Positions 16,173 to 23,530 of a stretch of 64,000 nt of DNA are shown here, in pieces (the stretch's first letter is position 1; the number at the start of each line of letters is the position of its first letter). The notes beneath the pieces were generated by a model. That model was not told where the DNA came from, ran no database searches, and saw nothing but the letters and a program-made list of their open reading frames with translations. The stretch is from positions 1 through 64,000 of the forward strand of contig NZ_QEVW01000021.1 of assembly GCF_003287275.1 (NCBI RefSeq), written 5' to 3'. This DNA is from Paenibacillus taichungensis. GTDB taxonomy: Bacteria; Bacillota; Bacilli; Paenibacillales; Paenibacillaceae. Both the position numbers and the translations under genes were made by a program.

Positions 16173-17357
16173 GTGGGCACATTCCAACCAGAAGAGACCC
16201 ATGAGTCACGATCATCCAGTAAGTCTTTCGCGTTGCGGTGGAAGCATGAGAACATGCGTCAAATGGCATTGATCGCGATTTTCTCAATTGCGCTTACAAT
16301 CATGATCTTGTTAGTCGTTTACGGTCAGGCCGGGAAACAAATTTCACTGGTTATTGATGGCAAAGCTCAAGTGGTAGAGACTCGTACAGGAATGCTTCAG
16401 GAAATGCTGGAGGAGCAGTCAATCACAGTCAGCCCTCACGATCAGGTATCCATGCCTTTGAATGGGGCGATCACAGATGGAGACCGCATCGTTATTGAGC
16501 GGGCCGTTCCAGTTAATATTACGGCAGACGGAGACACCAAGACTCTGTATACAACCGATTCATCGGTAAAAGATGCGATTAAAAAATCAGGTATTCAGAT
16601 TGCAAGTGAAGACAAAGTGTATCCGGCGCTTGGAACCACTATTGAAGCGGATATGAAAATTCGTGTTGTGCGGGTAACAAAGCGTACGGTGGAAGTGGAA
16701 CAGCCGATTGCTTATAAAGTGATCAAGACGGCTGACCCTAGCTTGTACAAAGGTGACAATCGTGTCATTGTGAGCGGTAAAGAAGGCACGCTTGTACAAC
16801 ATATTGAAAAGGTGTTCCAGGATGGAGAATTGGTCTCCAAAAAAATGGTGGGTAAATCGGTCGCAACGAATCGCGTTGATAAAGTGATCGCCGTTGGTAC
16901 CAAAGCCAAACCTGTTGTGAAAGAGCCAGTGATTCAGACGGTATCGGCGCAGACTTCCACGACAAAAACAGCAACAACTACGAACTCGAAGAAAACCGCT
17001 GCCTCGGGCAGTAAAGTAATTACCGTTTCAGGCAGTTCTTTTAAATATTCTAAAGTATTAAAAAATGTATCCATGACGGCATACTCTTCTGAAGAGCCCG
17101 GTATCGGCACAAAAACGGCATCAGGTACTCGGGTAACCGAGGGACGTACCATTGCAGTGGATCCAAAAGTCATTCCAATTGGCTGGTGGGTGTATATCGA
17201 GGGCCTTGGCTTCCGTCGTGCGGAAGACACAGGTGGTGCCATTAAAGGCAACAAAATTGATGTGTATTATGATAGTGTGAAGCATGCCCTGAACTTCGGA
17301 CGGAAGAAAGGCAAGACGGTATATGTGATTGGTCCGGTGAAGCCGGAAGCGAACTAA
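16173..17357 (+). CDS. yabE: RpfB/YabE-like cell-wall protein with G5 and 3D domains
   Basis: A 394-residue cell-surface protein. A short cytoplasmic head is followed by a membrane anchor near residues 29-51, two or three DUF348 repeats (for example ISLVIDGKAQVVETRTG), a G5 domain around residues 165-240, a Ser/Thr/Lys-rich linker, and a C-terminal 3D domain with SMTAYSSEE and IAVDPKVIPIG and the catalytic-type aspartates. Related proteins are lytic transglycosylase-like enzymes that remodel peptidoglycan. In-frame starts exist at GTG 16056 and ATG 16155, but AAGGAGG at 16158-16164 best serves GTG 16173. It is controlled by the upstream c-di-AMP riboswitch, tying wall remodelling to c-di-AMP. 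Confidence 0.92.
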   Translation: MGTFQPEETHESRSSSKSFALRWKHENMRQMALIAIFSIALTIMILLVVYGQAGKQISLVIDGKAQVVETRTGMLQEMLEEQSITVSPHDQVSMPLNGAITDGDRIVIERAVPVNITADGDTKTLYTTDSSVKDAIKKSGIQIASEDKVYPALGTTIEADMKIRVVRVTKRTVEVEQPIAYKVIKTADPSLYKGDNRVIVSGKEGTLVQHIEKVFQDGELVSKKMVGKSVATNRVDKVIAVGTKAKPVVKEPVIQTVSAQTSTTKTATTTNSKKTAASGSKVITVSGSSFKYSKVLKNVSMTAYSSEEPGIGTKTASGTRVTEGRTIAVDPKVIPIGWWVYIEGLGFRRAEDTGGAIKGNKIDVYYDSVKHALNFGRKKGKTVYVIGPVKPEAN

Positions 17358-17421
17358 AATCGTTTTACTTTGAAATGGGAATGCTATAAAATATAAGCAT
17401 GAATGAATCATGCGGAATATG

Positions 17422-17458
17422 CGGCGGGGGGGTCTGAATTCAGTCTCCCCCGCCGTTT
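17422..17458 (+). terminator. GC-rich hairpin after yabE
   Basis: CGGCGGGGG pairs with CCCCCGCCG across a loop of about 14 nt, followed by only three T. It works with the stem just downstream. Confidence 0.6.
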
Positions 17459-17464
17459 GGCAGA

Positions 17465-17488
17465 GAAGAGGATATTCCTCTTCTTTTT
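17465..17488 (+). terminator. Second terminator between yabE and rnmV
   Basis: GAAGAGG pairs perfectly with CCTCTTC over a 5-nt loop and is followed by five T. Confidence 0.75.
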
Positions 17489-17512
17489 GCGTTAGAAAGG
17501 AAGAAATGGAAC

Positions 17513-18058
17513 ATGATAAAAGAAGTGATCGTGGTTGAAGGTCGTGACGATACCGTAGCCATTCGACGTGCGGTTCAGGCAGATACGATCGAGACTGGTG
17601 GGTCTGCTATCAACCAGCGCATTCTAAAGCGGATTGCACTTGCTCAAGAGAGACGTGGTGTGATCGTACTGACAGATCCGGATCATGCTGGAGAACGTAT
17701 TCGTAAAATCATCGCCAATAAAGTACCTGGCTGCAAACATGCTTTCATTCCGGAGGCAGATGCTACGCGCAAAGGCGACATCGGAGTGGAGAACGCCTCA
17801 CCGGAGGCGATTCGTCATGCACTGGCACGTGTACACACGTCATATGAAGGCGCACCAAGTCTGATCGATTGGGAGGATCTGATTGCGGCGGGACTGATTG
17901 TGCATCCACAGGCTGCTGCACGTCGTATGGAGATGGGCAATCTGCTGGGTATAGGTTACTGCAACGGCAAGCAGTTCCACAAACGGTTGAGTGTATTCCA
18001 GATTACCCGGGAAGAATTCTCCGAAGCATTATCGCAAATTGAACGTGAAGGATTGTGA
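17513..18058 (+). CDS. rnmV: Ribonuclease M5
   Basis: Matures 5S rRNA by cutting its precursor on both sides of the mature sequence. The 181-residue protein starts with a Toprim domain: VVEGRDD near residue 7 holds the catalytic glutamate, and TDPDHAGERIRK near residue 54 the aspartates. A C-terminal region for 5S/L18 binding follows. GAAAGGAAG precedes the ATG. The order yabE-rnmV-ksgA is that of B. subtilis. Confidence 0.95.
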   Translation: MIKEVIVVEGRDDTVAIRRAVQADTIETGGSAINQRILKRIALAQERRGVIVLTDPDHAGERIRKIIANKVPGCKHAFIPEADATRKGDIGVENASPEAIRHALARVHTSYEGAPSLIDWEDLIAAGLIVHPQAAARRMEMGNLLGIGYCNGKQFHKRLSVFQITREEFSEALSQIEREGL

Positions 18059-18062
18059 GCGT

Positions 18063-18965
18063 ATGAAAGGCATGGAAGAAACCGTAGAGATTGCAACACC
18101 CAAACGAACCAAAGAAATTATTCAAAGACACGGATTTTCATTCAAGAAGAGCCTGGGTCAGAACTTTCTGATCGATCAAAATATATTAAACAAAATTGTA
18201 AATGCAGCTGATCTGGACGAGTCCAAGGGGGCACTTGAGATCGGACCAGGTATTGGCGCACTCACAGAACGTCTGGCTCGTGTAGCTGGTCCTGTAACGG
18301 CTGTAGAGATTGATCAGAGATTGATCCCGATTCTGGGTGAAGTGATGCAGCCTTATCCGAACGTTCGTGTGCATCACGGGGATGTGCTGAAGCTGGATCT
18401 AGCCGAGTTGTTCCGCAACGATTTTGGAACGGTGGATAAAGTGAGTGTTGTGGCCAATCTGCCTTACTATGTAACTACACCAATCATGATGAAGCTGCTC
18501 GAAGAGAAGCTGCCAGTAGACAGCATTGTAGTCATGATTCAGAAGGAAGTGGCCGAACGCATGGCTGCTGCACCGGGATCAAAGGACTATGGAAGTCTGA
18601 GCATTGCGGTTCAGTACTATAGTATGCCGGAATTGGTCTGTATTGTTCCGCCCACGGTCTTTATTCCGCAGCCTAATGTGGAATCGGCAGTAATCAAGTT
18701 AAAGGTGCGTGAGCAGCCACCGGTTGAAGTTCCCGACGAGGCACATTTCTTCGAAGTGGTACAGGCTTCCTTCGCGCAGCGTAGAAAAACAATCTCCAAT
18801 AATTTGAAAGCTCGTTTCTTCACAAAGGAGAACAGAGAACAGGCTGATCAGCTGTTGGAGCAGGCCGGTATTCAACCTTCAAGACGGGGAGAAACATTGA
18901 GCCTGCAGGAGTATGCAACACTCTGTACCGTAATGTGGGAAGCCGGGGTACGCGCAGCTCTGTAA
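18063..18965 (+). CDS. ksgA: 16S rRNA dimethyladenosine transferase
   Basis: KsgA dimethylates A1518 and A1519 in the 3' hairpin of 16S rRNA late in 30S assembly. The 300-residue protein contains KKSLGQNFLID near residue 28, the SAM motif LEIGPGIGALT near residue 56, and the NLPYYVTTPI catalytic motif near residue 132. The start at ATG 18063 lies 4 nt after the rnmV stop, pointing to cotranscription. A longer frame opening at 17991 inside rnmV has no support. Confidence 0.96.
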   Translation: MKGMEETVEIATPKRTKEIIQRHGFSFKKSLGQNFLIDQNILNKIVNAADLDESKGALEIGPGIGALTERLARVAGPVTAVEIDQRLIPILGEVMQPYPNVRVHHGDVLKLDLAELFRNDFGTVDKVSVVANLPYYVTTPIMMKLLEEKLPVDSIVVMIQKEVAERMAAAPGSKDYGSLSIAVQYYSMPELVCIVPPTVFIPQPNVESAVIKLKVREQPPVEVPDEAHFFEVVQASFAQRRKTISNNLKARFFTKENREQADQLLEQAGIQPSRRGETLSLQEYATLCTVMWEAGVRAAL

Positions 18966-19024
18966 AATTCGGATGAACCAATCCGGGTTTCTGCCCATAC
19001 GATGGGGTAGAGGTGATTATGTTG

Positions 19025-19921
19025 ATGAATATCGGAGACTTGGTCGTTCGAAAGTCATACGGTGGAGATGTGACTTTTCGGGTGGAAGGCCTCCAGTCGG
19101 ACGGTGCCATCATTAAAGGGACCGAGTTCCGGCTGTTAGCCGATTCCCCTGTGGACGATTTGATACAGGTTCCTTATGAACCGCAGAGTGCGAAGACGAG
19201 GCAGGCTCACGTGAAGGCACATCAGACGCTCTCACGCCTGCAGCAGAATCGAATGGAACAGGCCGAGCGCAATCGCGAAGGAATAGTTCAGGAATGGTCT
19301 GTGCAACAAGAACCGGCTTATTTCGAGATGCCTGGCAAAGTGCTGCACTTGGATGGTGACCCCAATTATCTAAAAAAAAGCATGAACCTTTATGAGCAGC
19401 TTCGTGTTCCCGCAGAGGGCCAATATGTACATGAGTCGGCCATGGCTGACACGTTATATCGTCTGCTGCCGAAAGTGCGTCCGGATATCGTTGTCATTAC
19501 TGGCCATGACGGAGTACTCAAGACTCGTCAGCCCTACGACTTATATAGTCTGGGCAGCTACAAGAATTCGCAGAACTTCGTATCCGCTATTCAGGTGGCT
19601 AGGCAGTATGAACGTCATCTCGATGCGCTCACGATTGTAGCTGGTGCGTGTCAGTCCCACTTTGAGGCTTTGCTGCGGGCTGGAGCTAACTTTGCCAGTT
19701 CACCGGGCCGAATTCTCATTCATGCTCTGGACCCGGTCTATGTGGCAGCCAAGGCAGCCTTCACGTCGGTACGGGAAACCGTGAACATGAATGACATTTT
19801 GCATAACACGATTAGTGGCAGTCAGGGTGTGGGCGGCGTAGAGACACGGGGGAGTTATCGCGTAGGTCTGCCCGGGTTGAATGATTTATCCACGTTAAAA
19901 GTGAATCCATCAGCCGTCTGA
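19025..19921 (+). CDS. yabG: Sporulation-specific protease YabG
   Basis: YabG is a cysteine-type protease made late in the mother cell that trims coat proteins such as SpoIVA and YeeK and helps their crosslinking. The protein of about 299 residues has the family motifs IGDLVVRKSYGGD at the N-terminus, VLHLDGDP and ITGHDG in the middle, and IVAGACQSHFEALLRAGANFASSPGR, which includes a conserved cysteine. Starts at 19013 (GTG), 19019 and 19025 are in frame; AGAGGTG best spaces the ATG at 19025. A sigma-K promoter is expected, but I cannot show one convincingly. Confidence 0.93.
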   Translation: MNIGDLVVRKSYGGDVTFRVEGLQSDGAIIKGTEFRLLADSPVDDLIQVPYEPQSAKTRQAHVKAHQTLSRLQQNRMEQAERNREGIVQEWSVQQEPAYFEMPGKVLHLDGDPNYLKKSMNLYEQLRVPAEGQYVHESAMADTLYRLLPKVRPDIVVITGHDGVLKTRQPYDLYSLGSYKNSQNFVSAIQVARQYERHLDALTIVAGACQSHFEALLRAGANFASSPGRILIHALDPVYVAAKAAFTSVRETVNMNDILHNTISGSQGVGGVETRGSYRVGLPGLNDLSTLKVNPSAV

Positions 19922-19933
19922 AGATGGCAGAAG

Positions 19934-19958
19934 AAAGCCCCATTTAGGGGCTTTTTTT
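19934..19958 (+). terminator. Terminator after yabG
   Basis: AAAGCCCC pairs with GGGGCTTT over a 5-nt loop, with a seven-T run. Confidence 0.9.
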
Positions 19959-19975
19959 GTTTGCAAAAAAATTCA

Positions 19976-20005
19976 TTGACAACAACTTTTTGATACTGAT
20001 ATAAT
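19976..20005 (+). promoter_or_regulatory. Upstream sigma-A promoter of veg
   Basis: TTGACA at 19976-19981 and TATAAT at 20000-20005, both consensus, with an 18-nt spacer. Confidence 0.75.
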
Positions 20006-20018
20006 AATTAGTTTTGAT

Positions 20019-20047
20019 TTGACAATGACTGTAAAATCCAGTATAAT
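20019..20047 (+). promoter_or_regulatory. Downstream sigma-A promoter of veg
   Basis: TTGACA at 20019-20024 and TATAAT at 20042-20047, a perfect consensus pair with a 17-nt spacer. The veg promoter is known as one of the strongest in B. subtilis. Confidence 0.88.
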
Positions 20048-20074
20048 GGACAAGAAAAGAGGTGGTCGTCGACA

Positions 20075-20350
20075 ATGGCTAAAAATACGCTATTGGATAT
20101 CAAACGCAATCTCGATGCACATATCGGTCAGAAAATTATGCTGCGGGCTAATGGTGGCCGCCGTAAGACCATTGAGCGTACGGGTGTATTGGAAGAAACG
20201 TACCCTTCTGTTTTTATTGTCAAGCTTGATGAGGAGCAAGAAACTTTCAAGCGAGTATCCTACAGTTATGCTGATATACTTACGGAATCGGTGGAAGTCA
20301 TGGTATTTGATCCAGGCAGCCAGACGCATAGCTCCTACATGGAGACGTAA
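20075..20350 (+). CDS. veg: Veg protein
   Basis: The 91-residue protein contains the hallmark RANGGRRKTIERTGVLEETYPSVF segment (in parts at residues 24-47) and RVSYSYADILTE. In B. subtilis Veg stimulates biofilm formation by antagonising SinR indirectly. It is made at high level from tandem consensus promoters seen just upstream. AAGAGGTGG gives the start, and a strong terminator follows. Confidence 0.95.
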   Translation: MAKNTLLDIKRNLDAHIGQKIMLRANGGRRKTIERTGVLEETYPSVFIVKLDEEQETFKRVSYSYADILTESVEVMVFDPGSQTHSSYMET

Positions 20351-20363
20351 GTATCGATTTACG

Positions 20364-20397
20364 GCGATTCTGCCCCCTTGGGCAGGTCGCTTTTTTT
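20364..20397 (+). terminator. Terminator after veg
   Basis: GCGA and CTGCCC pair with GGGCAG and TCGC, with a small bulge, followed by seven T. Confidence 0.88.
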
Positions 20398-20440
20398 ATT
20401 TTAAAAATCTGCTCATCCTCGGAGAGCCATAGTTGATCAG

Positions 20441-20470
20441 GAATGAGTCTGGGGAAGAAGCGGCATACTA
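20441..20470 (+). promoter_or_regulatory. Sigma-G promoter of sspF
   Basis: GAATG at 20441-20445 and CATACTA at 20464-20470 match the sigma-G -35 and -10 consensus with an 18-nt spacer. sspF is a forespore gene in B. subtilis. Confidence 0.65.
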
Positions 20471-20567
20471 TTTGGACAGGTTCAAGGCATTTTTCTTGGC
20501 CTGGGGGCAAATAGTCCCGGATACGAATGGACTTATCATGAATGAACTATTTCGAGGAGGATGACCC

Positions 20568-20744
20568 ATGAGCCGGAGAAGAAGAAGTGTAATGTCGGAT
20601 GAACTCAAGAATGAACTGGCAAAAGACCTAGGGTTCTATGATACCGTCCAGCAGGAAGGTTGGGGCGGAATCAAAGCGAAGGATGCGGGCAATATGGTGA
20701 AACGTGCCATTCAACTTGCGGAAGAAGCGGCACGCAAATCGTAA
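20568..20744 (+). CDS. sspF: Small acid-soluble spore protein SspF-like (alpha/beta type)
   Basis: A 58-residue protein reading MSRRRRSVMSDELKNELAK at the start, with GFYDTVQQEGWGGIKAKDAG in the middle and a charged C-terminal helix. This is the pattern of SspF and the alpha/beta SASPs that coat forespore DNA. It is too short for many ORF callers. A perfect GAGGAGG lies upstream of the ATG, a sigma-G promoter lies about 100 nt further upstream, and the veg-sspF-ispE order is that of B. subtilis. Confidence 0.93.
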   Translation: MSRRRRSVMSDELKNELAKDLGFYDTVQQEGWGGIKAKDAGNMVKRAIQLAEEAARKS

Positions 20745-20825
20745 TCCGGTTCAACGGTTTGGAGAGCGGGGCAATCCGGCAGGAATGACCTCGCTTTTTC
20801 CCCATGGATGCGGAATAGAAATGAC

Positions 20826-20854
20826 TTGACAGCCCCATTTTGATATAATATGTT
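20826..20854 (+). promoter_or_regulatory. Probable sigma-A promoter of ispE
   Basis: TTGACA at 20826-20831 and TATGTT at 20849-20854 with a 17-nt spacer. An overlapping TATAAT is too close to this -35. Confidence 0.55.
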
Positions 20855-20883
20855 AAGTTGTCTTAGGGAAAAGGTGAGGACGG

Positions 20884-21747
20884 GTGAACGCCTTGAAAAT
20901 TTACGAAAAAGCGCCTGCTAAAATCAATTTGATGCTAGACGTTTTACATAAAAGAAGAGATGGATTTCACGAAGTTGAGATGATCATGACGATGGTGGAT
21001 CTTGCCGATCGACTGGAAATGTCTGAGCTTCCTCGTGACACGATCTTTATCTCCAGTCAGGCGGGATATATCCCCCTGGATGAGAAGAACCTGGCTTTTC
21101 AGGCAGCCAGGCTCATCAAAGAGCGTTATGATGTGAAAACTGGAGTCCATATTCATCTGGACAAAAAAATACCGGTGGCCGCCGGACTTGCTGGCGGCAG
21201 CAGTGATGCAGCAGCAACGCTGCGTGGATTGAATCGCCTATGGCGTCTCAACATCCCGGATCAAGAGCTTCAGGTGCTCGGAGCTGAACTGGGGTCTGAT
21301 GTGCCTTTCTGCATTACAGGTGGAACAGCACTTGCTACAGGCCGTGGGGAGAAGCTGACACCGATGCCGAATCCCCCACAATGTTGGGTGATCTTGGCCA
21401 AGCCGCCGATTAATGTGTCCACAGCCGACGTCTACGGGCGTTTCCGCAGCGACAAGATTGTTCGTCATCCGAGTGCTGCCAAAATGGAGCAGGCCATCCG
21501 TAACCAATCCTTTGCCGAAGTGTGCGGGCAGATGGGGAATGTGCTTGAGGACGTAACGTTGAAGCTGTATCCGGAAGTTCAGCATCTGAAAGATGCCATG
21601 ATTCGGCTTGGAGCAGACGGAGTATTAATGTCAGGCAGTGGTCCAACCGTGTTTGGATTAGTTTCCAAAGAGTCCAAGGTTGCCCGAGTCTACAATGGAC
21701 TGCGAGGCTTCTGTAAAGAAGTTTATGCTGTACGTATGCTAACCTAA
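20884..21747 (+). CDS. ispE: 4-diphosphocytidyl-2-C-methyl-D-erythritol kinase
   Basis: GHMP-family kinase that phosphorylates CDP-methylerythritol in the MEP pathway to isoprenoid precursors. The 287-residue protein shows KAPAKINLMLDV near residue 6, the glycine-rich ATP loop PVAAGLAGGSSDAAA near residue 98, and MSGSGPTVFGL near residue 249. The start is GTG with AAAGGTGAGG a few nt upstream. It is located between sspF and purR as in B. subtilis. Confidence 0.95.
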   Translation: MNALKIYEKAPAKINLMLDVLHKRRDGFHEVEMIMTMVDLADRLEMSELPRDTIFISSQAGYIPLDEKNLAFQAARLIKERYDVKTGVHIHLDKKIPVAAGLAGGSSDAAATLRGLNRLWRLNIPDQELQVLGAELGSDVPFCITGGTALATGRGEKLTPMPNPPQCWVILAKPPINVSTADVYGRFRSDKIVRHPSAAKMEQAIRNQSFAEVCGQMGNVLEDVTLKLYPEVQHLKDAMIRLGADGVLMSGSGPTVFGLVSKESKVARVYNGLRGFCKEVYAVRMLT

Positions 21748-21799
21748 TATTCGCTTTTATAATGTACAAACACGTATAAAGGTGGTATATTTTTAAATA

Positions 21800-21812
21800 A
21801 TTATTCGGATTT
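21800..21812. promoter_or_regulatory. Possible PurR box upstream of purR
   Basis: ATTATTCGGATTT matches 12 of 13 positions of the reverse PurBox consensus. The second, oppositely oriented box usual at PurR operators was not found, so autoregulation is only suggested. Confidence 0.3.
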
Positions 21813-21845
21813 GGATGTTTTCCGTGATCGTGAGGATGGATCTCT

Positions 21846-22673
21846 GTGAAGAAATTAAAACGAAGCGCAAGGCTGGTTGAAATGACGCAGTACTTATTGT
21901 CTAGACCGCATACGGTTATTCCGTTGACCACATTTGCCGAACGCTATGGAGCTGCGAAGTCGTCGATCAGTGAAGATTTGGCGATTATCAAGGAAGTGTT
22001 CGAAGAAGGTGGTTCGGGAGAACTGCATACACTGGCTGGAGCAGCCGGGGGAGTAAAGTGGATTCCGAAGGTGTCCAGAGAACTGGCACTGGCTTTTGCA
22101 GAACGACTTTCTACCCAGCTTGCGCAGCCGGATCGGATACTCCCTGGTGAATATCTGTACATGTCCGACCTGCTTGGACAGCCCGCATTGATGAATGAAG
22201 CCGGCAAGATTTTTGCAACGGCCTTTGGCAATATGGATATTGATGTGGTGATGACGGTCGAGACTAAAGGGATTCCGCTTGCTTATGCTACCGGAGCCCA
22301 ACTCAATCTGCCTGTAGTGCTCGTGCGCAGGGACCATCAGGCTACGGAAGGATCGGCCGTAAGTATCAATTATGTATCCGGGTCCCATAAAAGCCTACAT
22401 ACCATGTCCCTATCTCGCAGGGCCATGCGTGAGCACTCCAGAGTGCTCATTGTAGATGATTTTATGAAGGCTGGGGGAACCGTCCAAGGGATGATCGACC
22501 TATTGGCCGAGTTTAATGCCACGGTAGCCGGAGTAGGCGTATTAGTAGAATCTGGATCGGTTGATTCAGAAGAACGACTGCTGACGGACTACATATCTCT
22601 GGCGAAGCTGACGGCAGTTGATGCGAAGAGCAGACACATTTCCGTTAAGCCTGGCAACTATTTTGACCTGTAG
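21846..22673 (+). CDS. purR: Purine operon repressor PurR
   Basis: Represses purine synthesis genes, with PRPP as the ligand that lowers DNA binding. The 275-residue protein has an N-terminal winged helix (residues 1-75) and a phosphoribosyltransferase-like effector domain with the PRPP loop VLIVDDFMKAGGT near residue 202. The start is GTG with GAGGATGGA upstream. B. subtilis has yabJ (ridA) between purR and spoVG; here it is missing. One half of a PurBox lies upstream. Confidence 0.95.
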   Translation: MKKLKRSARLVEMTQYLLSRPHTVIPLTTFAERYGAAKSSISEDLAIIKEVFEEGGSGELHTLAGAAGGVKWIPKVSRELALAFAERLSTQLAQPDRILPGEYLYMSDLLGQPALMNEAGKIFATAFGNMDIDVVMTVETKGIPLAYATGAQLNLPVVLVRRDHQATEGSAVSINYVSGSHKSLHTMSLSRRAMREHSRVLIVDDFMKAGGTVQGMIDLLAEFNATVAGVGVLVESGSVDSEERLLTDYISLAKLTAVDAKSRHISVKPGNYFDL

Positions 22674-22794
22674 AATCATGACGAATTGCATGTCGGGAAA
22701 AGTTCTTTTCCATCGAGCTGGCACTAACAATGTCGAATTGTGTATTAAATAAAAAAATTCCTGAAATTAGGACATTTTTGTGGTTATAAAAAGA

Positions 22795-22820
22795 AGGAGT
22801 TCGTATAGGCTGTGTGGAAT
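22795..22820 (+). promoter_or_regulatory. Sigma-H promoter of spoVG
   Basis: AGGAGTT at 22795-22801 and GTGGAAT at 22814-22820 with a 12-nt spacer match the sigma-H consensus. An AT-rich segment lies just upstream, as at B. subtilis spoVG where AbrB binds. An exact 0A box (22731-22737) lies about 60 bp further up. Confidence 0.75.
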
Positions 22821-22861
22821 TATACACCAAGTTCTGATGGAAAAAGGTGGTGAACACACAC

Positions 22862-23146
22862 ATGCAAATTACGGATGTCAGACTCCGCCGTGTTAACTCT
22901 GAGGGGAGAATGAAGGCTATCGCATCCATTACCATCGATAACGAATTCGTCGTTCATGACATTCGCGTCATCGATGGCAATAACGGAATGTTTGTTGCTA
23001 TGCCGAGCAAGCGGACTCCTGACGGAGAATTCCGTGATATCGCCCACCCGATCTCTTCCGGTACTCGCGAGAAGATTCAAGCAGCTGTTTTGACTGAGTA
23101 TGATCGCGCAGCAACTGAGGAAGAAGTCATTGAAGAAGGTGCCTGA
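22862..23146 (+). CDS. spoVG: Septation/RNA-binding regulator SpoVG
   Basis: Small RNA/DNA-binding protein needed for sporulation and affecting septation. The protein of about 94 residues begins MQITDVRLRRVN and contains FVVHDIRVIDGNNGMFVAMPSKRT, almost identical to Bacillus SpoVG. In-frame GTG codons at 22847 and 22850 overlap the AAAGGTGG ribosome binding site, so ATG 22862 is the start. The sigma-H promoter is clear and a terminator follows. Confidence 0.96.
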   Translation: MQITDVRLRRVNSEGRMKAIASITIDNEFVVHDIRVIDGNNGMFVAMPSKRTPDGEFRDIAHPISSGTREKIQAAVLTEYDRAATEEEVIEEGA

Positions 23147-23170
23147 GAACATTATTGGGGTTCGAAGGAA

Positions 23171-23202
23171 AAGAGAGCCATGTCTTATGGCTCTCTTTTC
23201 TT
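23171..23202 (+). terminator. Terminator after spoVG
   Basis: AAGAGAGCCAT pairs perfectly with ATGGCTCTCTT over a 5-nt loop, with T-rich sequence after it. Confidence 0.9.
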
Positions 23203-23530
23203 TTTGACCGGAATAAGATATATTCAGTATTGAGTTTATTCACAGAAGAGCATTTTCGCAGCTTGAATGTTGCAAAATGTTGAAAGAACAAAAAGCGCAG
23301 CGTGCGCTTGGTAACAGGGCGGCATCTTAGGAATCATGGGAATCGGTTAAGCTCACAGGTACACGGCGTATACATATAGGTCACGATTTGTTGGTGTCCG
23401 CGTTGTTACGCGTGATTACAGAGACAGCAGGCGATGAACAAGACCGGCGCAGGGCCGGCTGAACGTTACTCATCGGATATATACAGGTAAGGTCAAACGA
23501 TGGGTTTTTCAGAACAGGAGGTCGTAAATT
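23203..23530. other. Leader region of glmU, no gene seen
   Basis: Contains hairpins AAGCGCA/TGCGCTT near 23291-23310 and GCCGG/CCGGC near 23444-23460, but no T run. No glmS-ribozyme, T-box or other known RNA motif was recognised. A long leader here is unusual enough to note. Confidence 0.4.

Noticed and set aside
18976..19005. Sigma-K-like promoter AC-N17-CATA before yabG
   Set aside because: Transcription would begin almost at the ribosome binding site, so the match is not convincing.
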